DNA from: Nocardia cerradoensis NBRC 101014
Lineage (GTDB): Bacteria > Actinomycetota > Actinomycetes > Mycobacteriales > Mycobacteriaceae
Reading direction: 5' to 3'
Assembly: GCF_000308535.1 (NCBI RefSeq)
Contig: NZ_BAFW01000388.1
Location: 62,001-126,000 of the forward strand
DNA: 64,000 bases
Numbering within the stretch: position 1 is the stretch's first letter; each line of letters starts with the position of its first letter. Below the pieces are notes generated by a model that was not told where the DNA came from, did no database searches, and saw only the letters and a list, made by a program, of their open reading frames with translations. The translations under genes and the position numbers were made by a program. Below, piece by piece: positions 8,374-17,257 of the stretch.

Positions 8374-11300
8374 TCACAGCAGACCCGCGGCGGTCAGATC
8401 CCGGACGTATTTGCCGATCAATTCCCGGCTCAGATGCGGGATGTCGCCGTCGGGACCGGTTCCCGCCGCGCGCACCGCGGCCCGGAACCGCTCGGCCGGC
8501 AGCGCCGATCCCGCAATGGCCGGGGCCGGGCGGCCGAAGGCGTGCAGCAGCGGCAGCACCGAATGCCGCCGCTGCCGTTCGGGCAGGGCACGCAATGCGG
8601 TCTCGAAGCGCGCCAGCCAGTCGGCGTAGTCGGCGATGCGAGTGATGCGGTGACCGTCGTCGACCAGCCAGTCGACGAAGGTGTCCAGGCCGATGCCGTC
8701 GTCGTGCGGATTGAGCACATCGAAGGTCTCGAATCCGCTGTCGGCGCCGGGACCGAGCGCGGTGATGGCGGCGGCGGTGAAACCCGCGGGCAGGCCGTCG
8801 TAGTGACCGCGGGCGCGACCCCCGTCGGCGGCAGGGCGGTAGAACGATTCCGGCGCGAGACCGGTGGCGAGCACGCTGAGCAGCAACCGCGTGAACATAT
8901 CGGGCAGATTGAACTGCCCGGCGTATTCGCTGTGCGCGAGGATCATGTCCGACCGGAAGACCGCGACCGGCAGCCCGCACAGGTCGTGCGCCTCGCGCAG
9001 CAACACCTCACCGGCCCATTTGCTGTTGCCGTACCCGTTGGCGTAGCCGGTGTCGATGACCCGCTCGGGGCTGATCTCGCGAATATCACCGTCCTCGGTG
9101 AAGTGGTCGACCTGGGAGGCCACCGCGACGGTGGACAGATAGGCCACCGGTTTGCGGCGCGCGGTGACGGCCAGGCGGACGACCTCGGCCGTACCGACCA
9201 CGTTCGGCCCGAACAGCTGGTCGTAGGGCAGAACGTGATTGACCAGCGCCGCCGGGTGCACCACCAGGTCGACGGTCTCGGCGAGTTCGCGCCACCGGTC
9301 CTCGTCCAGTCCGAAATACGGTTCGGCGATATCGCCCGGCAGGACGGTCAGCCGCCGTTGCGCGAGCTCCCGATACCGTTGCAGCAGAACGGGATCGCCG
9401 CTGTCGAACGCCTCGTCCAGGCGCGCCCGCGCGGTTTCGGCGTCACGGCCGCGGATCACACAGATCAGGGTGCCGTCACAGGCGTCGAGCCGGTCCAGCC
9501 ATTCCAGGCACAGGAACCGGCCGAGGTAGCCGTTGGCCCCGGTCAGCAGCACCGTGCGCGGCGGGGCTGACGCGGACGGCAGAGACTTTGCGGCGGTGAG
9601 GGTTTCGTGATCGATGAACGCGTCGAGGGTCAGATCCGCGGCCCGCACCCACGTACCGTGCCCGTGCACGCTGGTCAGCGTGGGGCGCCGACCGCCCTCG
9701 TTCCGTTCGGTGTCGATGTATTCGGCCAAGCGCCGCAACGTATTCGCCGGATGGACGATGGTACCCACCGGCACCTCCACGCCGAACAGTTCGGTCAGCA
9801 GATTCGACAGCGACAGCGCCGACAGCGAATCGCCACCGAGGTCGGTGAAATGCGCCTCCGGCCGGATATCGGTACTCGCGCAGCCCAGCAGGGCCCGCGC
9901 GGCCCGGCCGACCGTCTCCAGCACAGGGCGGTCCGCGGCGCCGCGACGCAGGGCGGCCAGCTCGTCGGCCTGTTCCCGCGACAGTTCGGCGTAGAGCTGC
10001 TCCAGACGTTCGCCGTAGCGCTGCTTCAGCTTGGGCCGCAACAACTTTCCGATCCCCGACAGCAGGCCGTTGTCCTGGGTGAACGGTTCGGTCTCGAGCA
10101 GGAAGTCGCGCGGAATCTCGTAACTGTTGAGCCCGGCCTCCTTCGCCAGCTCCTGCAGCGATTCGGCCAGTGCCGCACGGGGTTCCGGGAGCGTCAGCGC
10201 CTCCTCGGTCGGCACGATCACCGCGAGCAGGTAGGCGCGTTCGCTGCTGCCGTAGACGAAGATCTGGCGGATCAGCGCACTGGTGGAGAACACCGATTCC
10301 AGCTTCGCGACGGTGACGAACTCGCCCTGCGACAGCTTGAGCACGTTGTTGCGGCGATCGACGTAGACGAGATGGTCGGGACCGAGTTCGGCGACCACGT
10401 CGCCGGTGCGGTAGAAGCCGTCCGCGTCGAACATCTCCGCGGTGATCTCGGGGCGTTTGAAGTAGCCCGGGAACATGGTGGTGGTCTTGAGCAGCAGTTC
10501 CCCCCGCGGATGCGGCTGGTCGGTGCCGAAGTAGCCGAGTTCGGGCACGTCGACGAGCTTGTAGTCCAGCACCGGTGGGCGCCGGACCTTGTTGTCGACG
10601 ATGACGCTGCCGCCGGCCTCGGTGGAACCGTATCCGTCGTGCAGGCCGATGCCGAGGACCGATTCCATGAAGGCGCGCATCTCCGGCGCCAGCGGCGCAC
10701 TGGCACACATCGCGCCGAGGAAGCGGCCACCGAGAAGTCGATCGCGCAGTTCGGTTTTCACCTCGTCCTCGACGACGCCGCGCTCCCCGCCGGCCGCGAT
10801 CCGGGCCTCCACCTCACCCTGGTGGTGTTGCAGCAGCATCTCGCAGACGCGCGGCACGAAGACCAGTTCGGTGGGCCGGGTCAGCTCCAGATCCTCGAAC
10901 AGCGTCGACATATCGCTGCGTGCGGTGAAGTAGGCGGTGCCGCCGCGGGCGAGCGTGCCGCCCAGTTGCAGCCGCCCGGCCACATGGCTGAGCGGCAGGT
11001 AGTTGAGGGTGATCGCGGGCACCGGCGCCTTCGCGGTGTACAGCCACATGGCGGCGGCCAAGCGATCGGTGTACATGGCGCCCTTGGGCGTTCCGGTGCT
11101 GCCGGAGGTGTAGACGAGCAGCGCCAACGGGTCGTCGCCGGGCGCGCTCGCGAGCGGTACGGCCGGTAGGGCGAGACCGCGCTCGAGGAGATCGCGCAAC
11201 GAGTCGATCGTGATGTCGCGACCGGATTCGGCCAGACGGGAACGCGCCGCCGCGACCGCCGCGCGTTCGTCATCGTCGTCGGCGCTGTCGAAGACGACCA

Positions 11301-11850
11301 GCTGCCCGATCGTCGCACTCGCGAGCGCGGCCTCGACGGCGGCGTCGAGCAGTTCGGCGCTGCAGGCCAGTACCCGCGCCTCGGTCTCGGCGATGATCGA
11401 AACCCATTGAGCGACAGCGGCGGTGGCCTGCAGCGGCACCGCGACAGTGCCGAGCCGCACGCCCGCGAGGTCGACGGTGACGTAATCGCTGCTGACGAAT
11501 CCGACGGTGCACACGAAATCCCCGGCCCGCACCCCGGATGCCTGCCAGGCACTCGCCAGCGCACCGGCGCGCGACCACAGCTGCCGATAGCTCAGCGTTT
11601 CGAAGCGCGGCAGCAGCCGCCGCACCCGGCGCCCCTCGGCATCGACGACGATCTCACCGGCCCGCTGCCCGACGGCCGGACGGTCGGCGTAGGCGGTCAC
11701 GACCGTGTCGACCAGTTCGGCGAACCGCAGCCCGGGGCGCGCGAGTGCGGCGCTGACGTCCGCATCCGGCCAGGCCGCGCGCACCTCGTCGTCGGCCATC
11801 GCCGCGGCGAGGCGCCGTTTACGCTCGGCCTTCTGCACGTCATCGGGCAT
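8374..11850 (-). CDS. car: Carboxylic acid reductase (ATP/NADPH-dependent)
   Basis: A 1158-residue enzyme, near the usual 1170 of the family, starting at ATG 11850 behind AGGGAG. The order is adenylation domain (YTSGSTGTPKGAMY; residues about 60-640), carrier domain with phosphopantetheine Ser in LGGDSLSALS (about 674), and reductase domain with TGANGYLG (about 770) and YGNSK (Tyr about 939). It activates a carboxylate as acyl-AMP, loads it as a thioester and reduces it to aldehyde with NADPH. It needs a 4'-phosphopantetheinyl transferase, which is not seen in this window. The layout matches the characterised Nocardia enzyme. Confidence 0.95.
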   Translation of the reverse strand: MPDDVQKAERKRRLAAAMADDEVRAAWPDADVSAALARPGLRFAELVDTVVTAYADRPAVGQRAGEIVVDAEGRRVRRLLPRFETLSYRQLWSRAGALASAWQASGVRAGDFVCTVGFVSSDYVTVDLAGVRLGTVAVPLQATAAVAQWVSIIAETEARVLACSAELLDAAVEAALASATIGQLVVFDSADDDDERAAVAAARSRLAESGRDITIDSLRDLLERGLALPAVPLASAPGDDPLALLVYTSGSTGTPKGAMYTDRLAAAMWLYTAKAPVPAITLNYLPLSHVAGRLQLGGTLARGGTAYFTARSDMSTLFEDLELTRPTELVFVPRVCEMLLQHHQGEVEARIAAGGERGVVEDEVKTELRDRLLGGRFLGAMCASAPLAPEMRAFMESVLGIGLHDGYGSTEAGGSVIVDNKVRRPPVLDYKLVDVPELGYFGTDQPHPRGELLLKTTTMFPGYFKRPEITAEMFDADGFYRTGDVVAELGPDHLVYVDRRNNVLKLSQGEFVTVAKLESVFSTSALIRQIFVYGSSERAYLLAVIVPTEEALTLPEPRAALAESLQELAKEAGLNSYEIPRDFLLETEPFTQDNGLLSGIGKLLRPKLKQRYGERLEQLYAELSREQADELAALRRGAADRPVLETVGRAARALLGCASTDIRPEAHFTDLGGDSLSALSLSNLLTELFGVEVPVGTIVHPANTLRRLAEYIDTERNEGGRRPTLTSVHGHGTWVRAADLTLDAFIDHETLTAAKSLPSASAPPRTVLLTGANGYLGRFLCLEWLDRLDACDGTLICVIRGRDAETARARLDEAFDSGDPVLLQRYRELAQRRLTVLPGDIAEPYFGLDEDRWRELAETVDLVVHPAALVNHVLPYDQLFGPNVVGTAEVVRLAVTARRKPVAYLSTVAVASQVDHFTEDGDIREISPERVIDTGYANGYGNSKWAGEVLLREAHDLCGLPVAVFRSDMILAHSEYAGQFNLPDMFTRLLLSVLATGLAPESFYRPAADGGRARGHYDGLPAGFTAAAITALGPGADSGFETFDVLNPHDDGIGLDTFVDWLVDDGHRITRIADYADWLARFETALRALPERQRRHSVLPLLHAFGRPAPAIAGSALPAERFRAAVRAAGTGPDGDIPHLSRELIGKYVRDLTAAGLL

Positions 11851-11920
11851 AGGTAGGTCTCCCTGGGTCGTCAACCGGCGGACGAGTCGTCGCCCGCGCG
11901 CCACTGTAGCGCGCATCACG

Positions 11921-11940
11921 GTTAACTTAGCTCCGCTAAC
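11921..11940. promoter_or_regulatory. Palindromic site upstream of car; rest of 11851-12260 without a clear gene
   Basis: The 20-base stretch has dyad symmetry of the form GTTAnCnnAGCTnnGnTAAC (14 of 20 positions symmetric), centred about 80 bases upstream of the car start. It is in a locally AT-richer patch and is a candidate promoter/operator. In the rest of the 410-base gap I see no gene I can support. Confidence 0.4.
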
Positions 11941-12260
11941 TACCCGTTCGTCAAGCCTTCGCGGCAACAATTCGCTACACCGTGACGGAAACGCCTACTC
12001 ACATGTGGATGACCTCAGCGGTAGCGCGGTGGGGGTATGAAGACGTCCTCCACCTTCCTACGCCGAGACGAGAGCCTCGCTCGAAGTCATAGCGCACAAA
12101 CGTGTCGAGGGTGCCGAGGCCGCCCGCCTGATCGGTACCGCGCTGCGCCCGAACCGAAACGTCGAAATCCGCTCGCAGCCCCCTGATACGGAATTTCGTC
12201 CGGGTCGCCGCGGACGGTCACGGCGCAGGACGGCGGCGCATGAGCGCGTCCCGAACACCC

Positions 12261-13148
12261 TCAGGGCTCCGGAATGTCGATGCCGAAGGTCTCCAGGGTG
12301 ACGTCGGCGGGGTCGGGGCCACCACGCTGTCCGGTGTCGAGGGCATCGATCGCCGCCAGTTCGTCACCGGTGAGGTCGAAGTCGAAGACGTCGAAGTTCT
12401 CGGCGATTCGTTGCGGCCGTGTGGATTTGGGGATGACCGAGCGCCCCTGTTGCAGGCCCCAGCGCAGCATCACCTGGGCCGATGTCTTCGCGTGCGCCTC
12501 GGCTGTCGCGGTGATGACCGGGTCGTCGAGGGTGCTGGTGTGTCCGCTGTCGCGATAGAAGGTGATGCCACCGATCGGCGACCACGCCTGGGTGAGAATT
12601 CCGTACTCGGCGTCGGCGGCGAGGACGTCGGGCTGGCGGAAGTACGGATGCACCTCGATCTGGTTCACTGCCGGGACCACCGACGTCTGCTTCAGCAGAT
12701 TCTCGAGGTGCTCGCGCATGAAGTTGCTGACCCCGATCGCCCGGACGCGACCGTCGGCGAGCAACTGCTCCAGCGCACGGTAGGCGTCGACGGTGAGATC
12801 GAAACGCGAGGGCAGCGCCTGATGCAGGATCAGCAGGTCGATCCGGTCGACACCGAGTTTGCCGGCACTCTTGTCGAACGCATGCAACGTCGCGTCGTAA
12901 CCGAAGTCGCTGATCCAGATCTTCGTCTCGATGAAGACCTCCGAACGATCGACACCCGAGCCCCGGATCGCCTCGCCCACCTCGCGTTCGTTCCCGTAGG
13001 CCGCCGCGGTGTCGATATGCCGATACCCGGTCGCCAGAGCGGCCTCGACCGCCCCGGCCGTCTCGTCGGGCGGCGTCTGGAAGACGCCCAGCCCGATCGC
13101 GGGCATCCGGACGCCGTTGTTCAGGGTCAGCAGCGGTGTAGTGGTCAT
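12261..13148 (-). CDS. Aldo/keto reductase (2,5-diketogluconate reductase-like)
   Basis: A 295-residue (alpha/beta)8-barrel reductase. The catalytic tetrad is visible: Asp46 and Tyr51 in DTAAAYGNE, Lys76 in ETKIW and His109 in LLILHQ. The NADPH-binding end has the typical VIPKSTRPQRIAENFDVFDF. It reduces aldehydes or ketones to alcohols. Placed behind the carboxylic acid reductase on the same strand, it could remove aldehydes made by Car, but the 410-base gap means that a joint transcript is not assured. Confidence 0.9.
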   Translation of the reverse strand: MTTTPLLTLNNGVRMPAIGLGVFQTPPDETAGAVEAALATGYRHIDTAAAYGNEREVGEAIRGSGVDRSEVFIETKIWISDFGYDATLHAFDKSAGKLGVDRIDLLILHQALPSRFDLTVDAYRALEQLLADGRVRAIGVSNFMREHLENLLKQTSVVPAVNQIEVHPYFRQPDVLAADAEYGILTQAWSPIGGITFYRDSGHTSTLDDPVITATAEAHAKTSAQVMLRWGLQQGRSVIPKSTRPQRIAENFDVFDFDLTGDELAAIDALDTGQRGGPDPADVTLETFGIDIPEP

Positions 13149-13202
13149 GTCCAGGTCCTACCCCCGATGTGGCAGGTAAACGTCCCGGCGCTCGTGGGCA
13201 GG

Positions 13203-13278
13203 GTGAACCGATCGTGCAAACCTCCGCGAAATATGGCGATTTCCGTCATCGCCGGCGAGGTTTGCACGAAAAGTTCAG
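13203..13278. repeat. 76-bp imperfect-palindrome repeat, copy A
   Basis: First of three 76-bp copies in the window. The ends are inverted: TGAAC, four variable bases, CGTGCAAACCTC at the left, and GAGGTTTGCACG, four bases, GTTCA at the right. Inside are smaller inverted pairs (GAAAT/ATTTC; GGCGAT/ATCGCC). It lies between the aldo/keto reductase start and the hydrolase-DUF6817 gene. No target-site duplication is obvious. Confidence 0.8.
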
Positions 13279-13351
13279 CCGCACGCTCGGTCGGCGGGGG
13301 TCACGGCGTGGCGCTATCGTGAACGGCCTGACTATCGCACGGGGGTAGACC

Positions 13352-14548
13352 ATGGATGTGGTGCGAGCGCGGCATATCGCCCGTTTCGGCGTGGACCTGC
13401 ACGGGGACGAGGCCGGCGATGGACCGACGGTCGTCTTGCTGCATGCCGGGGGTGAGCGGCGGCAGGTGTGGACTCCCGTCGTGGAGCGACTGGTCGAGGA
13501 CGGATTGCGGTGTGTCGCTTTCGATCAGCGCGGCCACGGCGACAGCGGCGGTTCACTCAGGAGGCTGGACGAGTGCGCGGGCGATGTTGCCGCGATAGTC
13601 GATGCGGAACCTGGATGCGTGCTCGTCGGCGCGTCACTGGGTGGGCTCGCCGCCGTTGCGGCACTGGGTGATCCGCGCACGCGAGCGAAGGTCACGGGAC
13701 TGGTTCTGGTGGATGTGGTGCCCAATCTCGATGCGGGCCGGGTGCGGCGCTTTCTCGATGCCGGTGGCCTGTCGGATGTCTACCCGGATTTCATCGACGA
13801 TGTCTTGGCCCACGTCCCGGGACTGCGCCAGATCACCACGCAACTGGATATCCCCATCCTTCTGATCCGTGCCGGTCGTGGCTCATCGCTCACCGACGTC
13901 GAGGCGGACGGGTTGCTCCAGCTGGCTCCGCACGCCACGGTGACCCGAATTCCCGGCGCCGGGCATCTGGTCGCCCGCGATGAGCCGGAAGCGTTGGCGC
14001 GGACGATCGCGGATCTCACCACACCGTGGCCGGCGCTGGCGCTGCTGCGCGAACTCGGCGCGGCCCGGGTGGAGCATCCCGGTGGGGATCTCCTCGACCA
14101 TCTCGAGCGGGTGCGGCAGCTGGTCGCCGACCTCGGCGGAGGTACCCGCGTCCGGCTGGCCGCACTCACCCACGCCACCTACGGCACGGACGGCTTCCCT
14201 CACTCGCTGCTGCCAGCCGACCGGCGATCACGCCTGCGCGCGGCAATCGGTCGCGACGCGGAAGCTCTGGTCTACCGCTACGGCGCGTGCGACCGAGCCG
14301 AGACCTATCCCCACCTCGGCGCCACCCCGCTTCCGATCACCGACCGCTTCACCGGCGAGGTCGTCGCGGTGGACGGCACCGATCTCGCGGACTTCGCACT
14401 CCTCACCATCGCCAACGAACTCGACGTGGTGCGCCATGCCGCGCTCACCACCGAAACCGTTCACGGGATCCGGGCTCTCATCACCGCGTGTGCGACCTAC
14501 GTGCCCGATGCCGCCACTCGGGCCCTCGCCGACCGGCATCTCCGCTGA
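13352..14548 (+). CDS. Alpha/beta hydrolase fused to a DUF6817-like domain
   Basis: A 398-residue protein. Residues 1-220 are an alpha/beta hydrolase (FDQRGHGDS; nucleophile elbow GASLGG with Ser95; late His205 in GAGHLV). Residues about 230-398 resemble DUF6817 proteins, with DLLDHLERVRQL, LTHATYGTDGF and ALVYRYGACDR, and look like an HD-type metal site. The DUF name is from memory. The joining of the two is unusual to me. The gene sits alone between repeat copies A and B, which lie 73 bases before and 40 bases after it in the same orientation. Confidence 0.7.
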   Translation: MDVVRARHIARFGVDLHGDEAGDGPTVVLLHAGGERRQVWTPVVERLVEDGLRCVAFDQRGHGDSGGSLRRLDECAGDVAAIVDAEPGCVLVGASLGGLAAVAALGDPRTRAKVTGLVLVDVVPNLDAGRVRRFLDAGGLSDVYPDFIDDVLAHVPGLRQITTQLDIPILLIRAGRGSSLTDVEADGLLQLAPHATVTRIPGAGHLVARDEPEALARTIADLTTPWPALALLRELGAARVEHPGGDLLDHLERVRQLVADLGGGTRVRLAALTHATYGTDGFPHSLLPADRRSRLRAAIGRDAEALVYRYGACDRAETYPHLGATPLPITDRFTGEVVAVDGTDLADFALLTIANELDVVRHAALTTETVHGIRALITACATYVPDAATRALADRHLR

Positions 14549-14588
14549 GAACGCGGGACACGGCTCGAATTGCGTCGTGTCAGAAGGG

Positions 14589-14664
14589 CTGAACTTTCCG
14601 TGCAAACCGTCGGGAAATTTGCAGGTTTCCGCAAAATCGGGCGAGGTTTGCACGAAAAGTTCAG
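14589..14664. repeat. 76-bp imperfect-palindrome repeat, copy B
   Basis: Same length and orientation as copies A and C. The right 26 bases are identical to those of copy A. The left arm reads CTGAACTTTCCGTGCAAAC; its complement in the right arm differs at only one of those positions, making this the most nearly complete palindrome of the three. The internal pair is GGAAA/TTTCC. It lies 40 bases after the hydrolase-DUF6817 gene. Confidence 0.8.
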
Positions 14665-14805
14665 GCAGATAATCGTCCGGGCCCCCAATCGAACGTCACC
14701 CGCCCGGCGCGCCCTCACCCCAGCGACGACGAATACGCAAGAACACCCGAAGCCCAAGGGAGATAAGGACTTCGGGGGCTCTCGAACCGTAGTGAGCGGA
14801 GGCTG

Positions 14806-14893
14806 CTACGCCCGATCGAACCGGCCGCGTTGGACGCTGGTGGTGAAGGAGGACCATTCGGCGGGGGGTAAAGATACGAAATCGAAAGGGGCC
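14806..14893 (-). pseudogene. DUF397 gene remnant, C-terminal part only
   Basis: The frame encodes FDFVSLPPAEWSSFTTSV followed by QRGRFDRA and a stop. This closely follows the C-terminus of the DUF397 proteins at 17.5-18.3 kb (for example PSEWSTFTASVEQGDFDQA). The N-terminal signature AKWFKSSFS...CVEVAF is missing, and unrelated sequence takes its place upstream of 14893. It is best read as a truncated fourth DUF397 copy. Confidence 0.6.
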
Positions 14894-15029
14894 ATGGGTT
14901 TTCCAGTCCGCCGATCACCCAGCGGCTGCGTTCCGGGCGGAAGTCGTAGTAGTCGGTGAGGATGCCTTTGGCCCAGAGGCCGGAGTCCTGACCGTAGGAA
15001 TGTCGGCCCTGGCCCCACTCGACCAGCCA
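14894..15029 (-). pseudogene. Fragment of an unidentified protein-coding gene
   Basis: Between a stop at 15030-15032 and the DUF397 remnant, one frame reads WLVEWGQGRHSYGQDSGLW, AKGILTDYYDFRPERSRW and VIGGLENPW. The Trp/Tyr-rich, non-repetitive composition looks like real protein, but there is no good start codon and the frame runs out of sense at the DUF397 remnant. I do not recognise the family. The remaining bases to 15191 and from 14665 to 14805 show nothing I can support. Confidence 0.35.
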
Positions 15030-15191
15030 CTACCCGCCGGCCTGGTCACCGTCCCGTTTCCGGAGCGCCCGCCGAGCCGTCTCGTGGTGGCATGGATGAC
15101 AGCGTCTCGCAGTCCGCTGATCCGCGGTTTCGTCCGGACGGCCGCGGAGGGGTCCGGCGCCTGGACGCACCGCCGGTGGTAAAACCGAGTA

Positions 15192-16157
15192 TTACCGGAT
15201 GGTGTCGGAGACGAATTCGGTGATGGCGTCGTGCATCTGGGTCAGACCCGGTTCTTCGAGGGGGTAGTGCCCGGCGTTGTCGAGCATGACCGTTCGTACC
15301 GGCACGGCGGTGATCGGCGCCAGCACCGGTCGGCTCAGATGCAGTGGGGACCAACGGTCTTCGGCGGGCTGGGTGAGCAGGATCGGGCAGGCGTCGAACT
15401 GCGCGGGTTCGATCGCCGGCCGGTAGCCGACGTAGGAGGTGAGGAAGCGGATCGAGACGCGGTTGCCTGCGGAGGTGCGGTCTCGGGTCATGACCGCCAG
15501 CGCGGCCTTGTCGTTGACCAGTGCCGACATCTTCGACGCCAGGGTCATCGGGAAACGCAGGCGACCGGCCGGGGTGCGCGCCGCGAGCCGCATCAGCGGG
15601 ACACCGATGCGCGAGCTCACGATGTCGTGCGCTGTCTCGTCGCGCACCCGCTGGTCGGACTGGTCCAGGAAGGTCATGCCGACGATGCCGCGCAGCGTGC
15701 CCTTCGGGGCCTTCGCGGCGACGTGATAGGTGAGCAGACCGCCCGCACTCAGGCCGTAGAGCACGATCGGCCGATCGTCGCGGGTTTGCTCGTAGGCGAG
15801 GAAGTCGACCACCAGGTCGACCCAGTCGTCGTAGGTCGGCACCGTTCCCGGGGCGACCCGGGTCAGGCCGTAACCGAGGTTGTCCAGCGCGACGGTTTCG
15901 AATCCCCGCCGGGCCAGCGGAGCGCCGGCGATCAGGCTCATCTGCCGGCCGTTGGTGCCGACCCCGTGATGGAGCACGATCTTGGCCGGAGCACTCGCGT
16001 CGCGGTAGCGATCCAGATGGACGCGGTGGCCGCGCCACTCCCAGAACTCTTCGTCGGGCGCGGTCGACTCACCCAAGCGGAGCCGCTGCGGCAAGAATTG
16101 TTGCAGGTCACGCCAGGCCTGCTGCTCTCGGTAGAACTCGGGGTCGGCGGATGCCAT
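15192..16157 (-). CDS. Alpha/beta hydrolase
   Basis: A 321-residue protein starting at ATG 16157 (MASADPEF) behind AGGAA. An upstream in-frame ATG at 16223 is less likely because it lies next to the operator at 16225. The fold shows HHGVGTNG (oxyanion), ALDNLGYG, nucleophile elbow GLSAGG and late His in NAGHYPLEEPG. The N-terminal 50 residues are a hydrophilic cap. It is divergent from a GntR regulator with a FadR-type operator between them, so it is likely induced by an acyl or carboxylate ligand. The substrate is unknown. Confidence 0.8.
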   Translation of the reverse strand: MASADPEFYREQQAWRDLQQFLPQRLRLGESTAPDEEFWEWRGHRVHLDRYRDASAPAKIVLHHGVGTNGRQMSLIAGAPLARRGFETVALDNLGYGLTRVAPGTVPTYDDWVDLVVDFLAYEQTRDDRPIVLYGLSAGGLLTYHVAAKAPKGTLRGIVGMTFLDQSDQRVRDETAHDIVSSRIGVPLMRLAARTPAGRLRFPMTLASKMSALVNDKAALAVMTRDRTSAGNRVSIRFLTSYVGYRPAIEPAQFDACPILLTQPAEDRWSPLHLSRPVLAPITAVPVRTVMLDNAGHYPLEEPGLTQMHDAITEFVSDTIR

Positions 16158-16224
16158 GGGTAACCGTTCCTGTGTCGGTGAGCTGGTGGACGAAGACTCG
16201 ACCAGCGGGTACCGCTCGGACATT

Positions 16225-16239
16225 ACTGGTTGGACCAGT
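16225..16239. promoter_or_regulatory. FadR-type GntR operator
   Basis: ACTGGT-tgg-ACCAGT is a perfect palindrome containing TGGTnnnACCA, the recognised consensus form for FadR-subfamily GntR repressors. It is centred in the divergent intergenic region, 50 bases upstream of the GntR start and 67 bases upstream of the hydrolase start. A partial second half-site (CTGGTTGG) follows at about 16250. Confidence 0.75.
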
Positions 16240-16288
16240 TACCGGCAACCTGGTTGGTGGTCTTACCTCTCTGAGATACCGTCGGGGC

Positions 16289-16990
16289 ATGGATCTGGTA
16301 CCTGTGCGTCGGCAGAACGTCTCGGACGGGGTGTTCCAGCAATTGCTGACCCAGATCCTCGAAGGCGATATCCGGGAGCTGCCGTCGGAGCGGGAGCTGG
16401 CGGCCACCCTCCAGGTGAACCGGCACGCCATCCGGGAGGCGCTCAAGCGGCTGGAACAGATCGGCTTGGTGCGCATCGTCCACGGCGGCCCCACCGAGGT
16501 ACTGAACCTGCGCGAGCACGCCGGACTGGATGTGCTGGCCTATATCGCCACCGGACCGCTGGAACGGGTGGGCCCCACGCTGATCCGTTCGGTGTTCGAA
16601 TTCCGGCACGCGATCGGCGTCGATGCCGCCCGCCTCGCCGCCCGGCGAGCCGATCCCGACACGGTCGAGGCATTGCGCGCGGCAGCCGGTCGATATCGGG
16701 AACCGTTGTCGCGCAACGACTTGGTGTTCGTCGATCGAGCTTTCTGGACGCGCGTGGTCGACGCCTCGGACAACCTCCCCTACCGGCTCTCCTTCAACAC
16801 CTTGATCAAGGCACTGGATCAGATGCCCGAGGCACTCGAGCATGTTCTCGGGCCGGAGATCGACGACCCGGACGGGCACGATGCACTCGTCCGGGCCGTC
16901 GCCGACGGTGACGAGGGGAAAGCGGCATTCGAGGCCGGCCGTCTCCTGGCGCTCAGCGCCACCGTGGTGGCGACCATGCTGCGCGGTTGA
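16289..16990 (+). CDS. GntR family regulator, FadR subfamily
   Basis: A 233-residue regulator starting at ATG 16289. Residues 8-75 are the winged helix with LPSERELAATLQVNRHAIREALKRLEQIGLV, the standard GntR signature. Residues 95-225 are an all-helical FCD-like effector domain (VFEFRHAIGVDAARLAARRA; FVDRAFWTRVVDASDN). Many FCD domains use Asp/His metal ligands; here the pattern is incomplete. It most likely represses itself and the divergent hydrolase through the site at 16225. Confidence 0.85.
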   Translation: MDLVPVRRQNVSDGVFQQLLTQILEGDIRELPSERELAATLQVNRHAIREALKRLEQIGLVRIVHGGPTEVLNLREHAGLDVLAYIATGPLERVGPTLIRSVFEFRHAIGVDAARLAARRADPDTVEALRAAAGRYREPLSRNDLVFVDRAFWTRVVDASDNLPYRLSFNTLIKALDQMPEALEHVLGPEIDDPDGHDALVRAVADGDEGKAAFEAGRLLALSATVVATMLRG

Positions 16991-17257
16991 TCAGTCCGGT
17001 CCGGCCAGGAGTTGTCCCACGCGGCCCGCACAGAATGCCGTCAGGTCGAGTTCGGGCGGGAGTTTCAGGCGATGCGCCATCCGCAGCAGCGGAATACCGA
17101 GCAGGACGGCGGCGAGGACTTCGTTGAACACCAGGTTGCGGACCGGCATTCCGGTGCGATGCTCGCAATATTCGATGGTCTCCTGCCGGGAGGGCGTGCC
17201 GGCCGCCGGAGGATGTCCCTCGAAATCACTGCCGGCCCAATCCAGGAACAGCACCAC
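16991..17257 (-). pseudogene. Truncated aminoglycoside/acyl-CoA-type phosphotransferase, C-terminal remnant
   Basis: An 88-residue frame from GTG 17257 that matches only the C-terminal end of APH-like phosphotransferases of about 340 residues: VLFLDWAG, then GHPPAAGTPSRQETIEYCEHRTGMPV, then NEVLAAVLLGIPLLRMAHRL. The kinase core with the HGD and DFD-type motifs is absent, and an in-frame stop lies at 17276-17278. It ends back-to-back with gntR. Repeat copy C begins 141 bases beyond its broken 5' end. The stretch 17258-17398 shows no gene. Confidence 0.55.

Noticed and set aside
12036..12258. A small gene or decayed Phd/YefM-like antitoxin fragment in the car upstream region
   Set aside because: One frame reads YAETRASLEVIAHKRVE, faintly like an antitoxin, but there is no start, no toxin partner and the sequence soon loses resemblance. 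The minus-strand frame 12058-12258 is Arg-rich and looks like chance coding.
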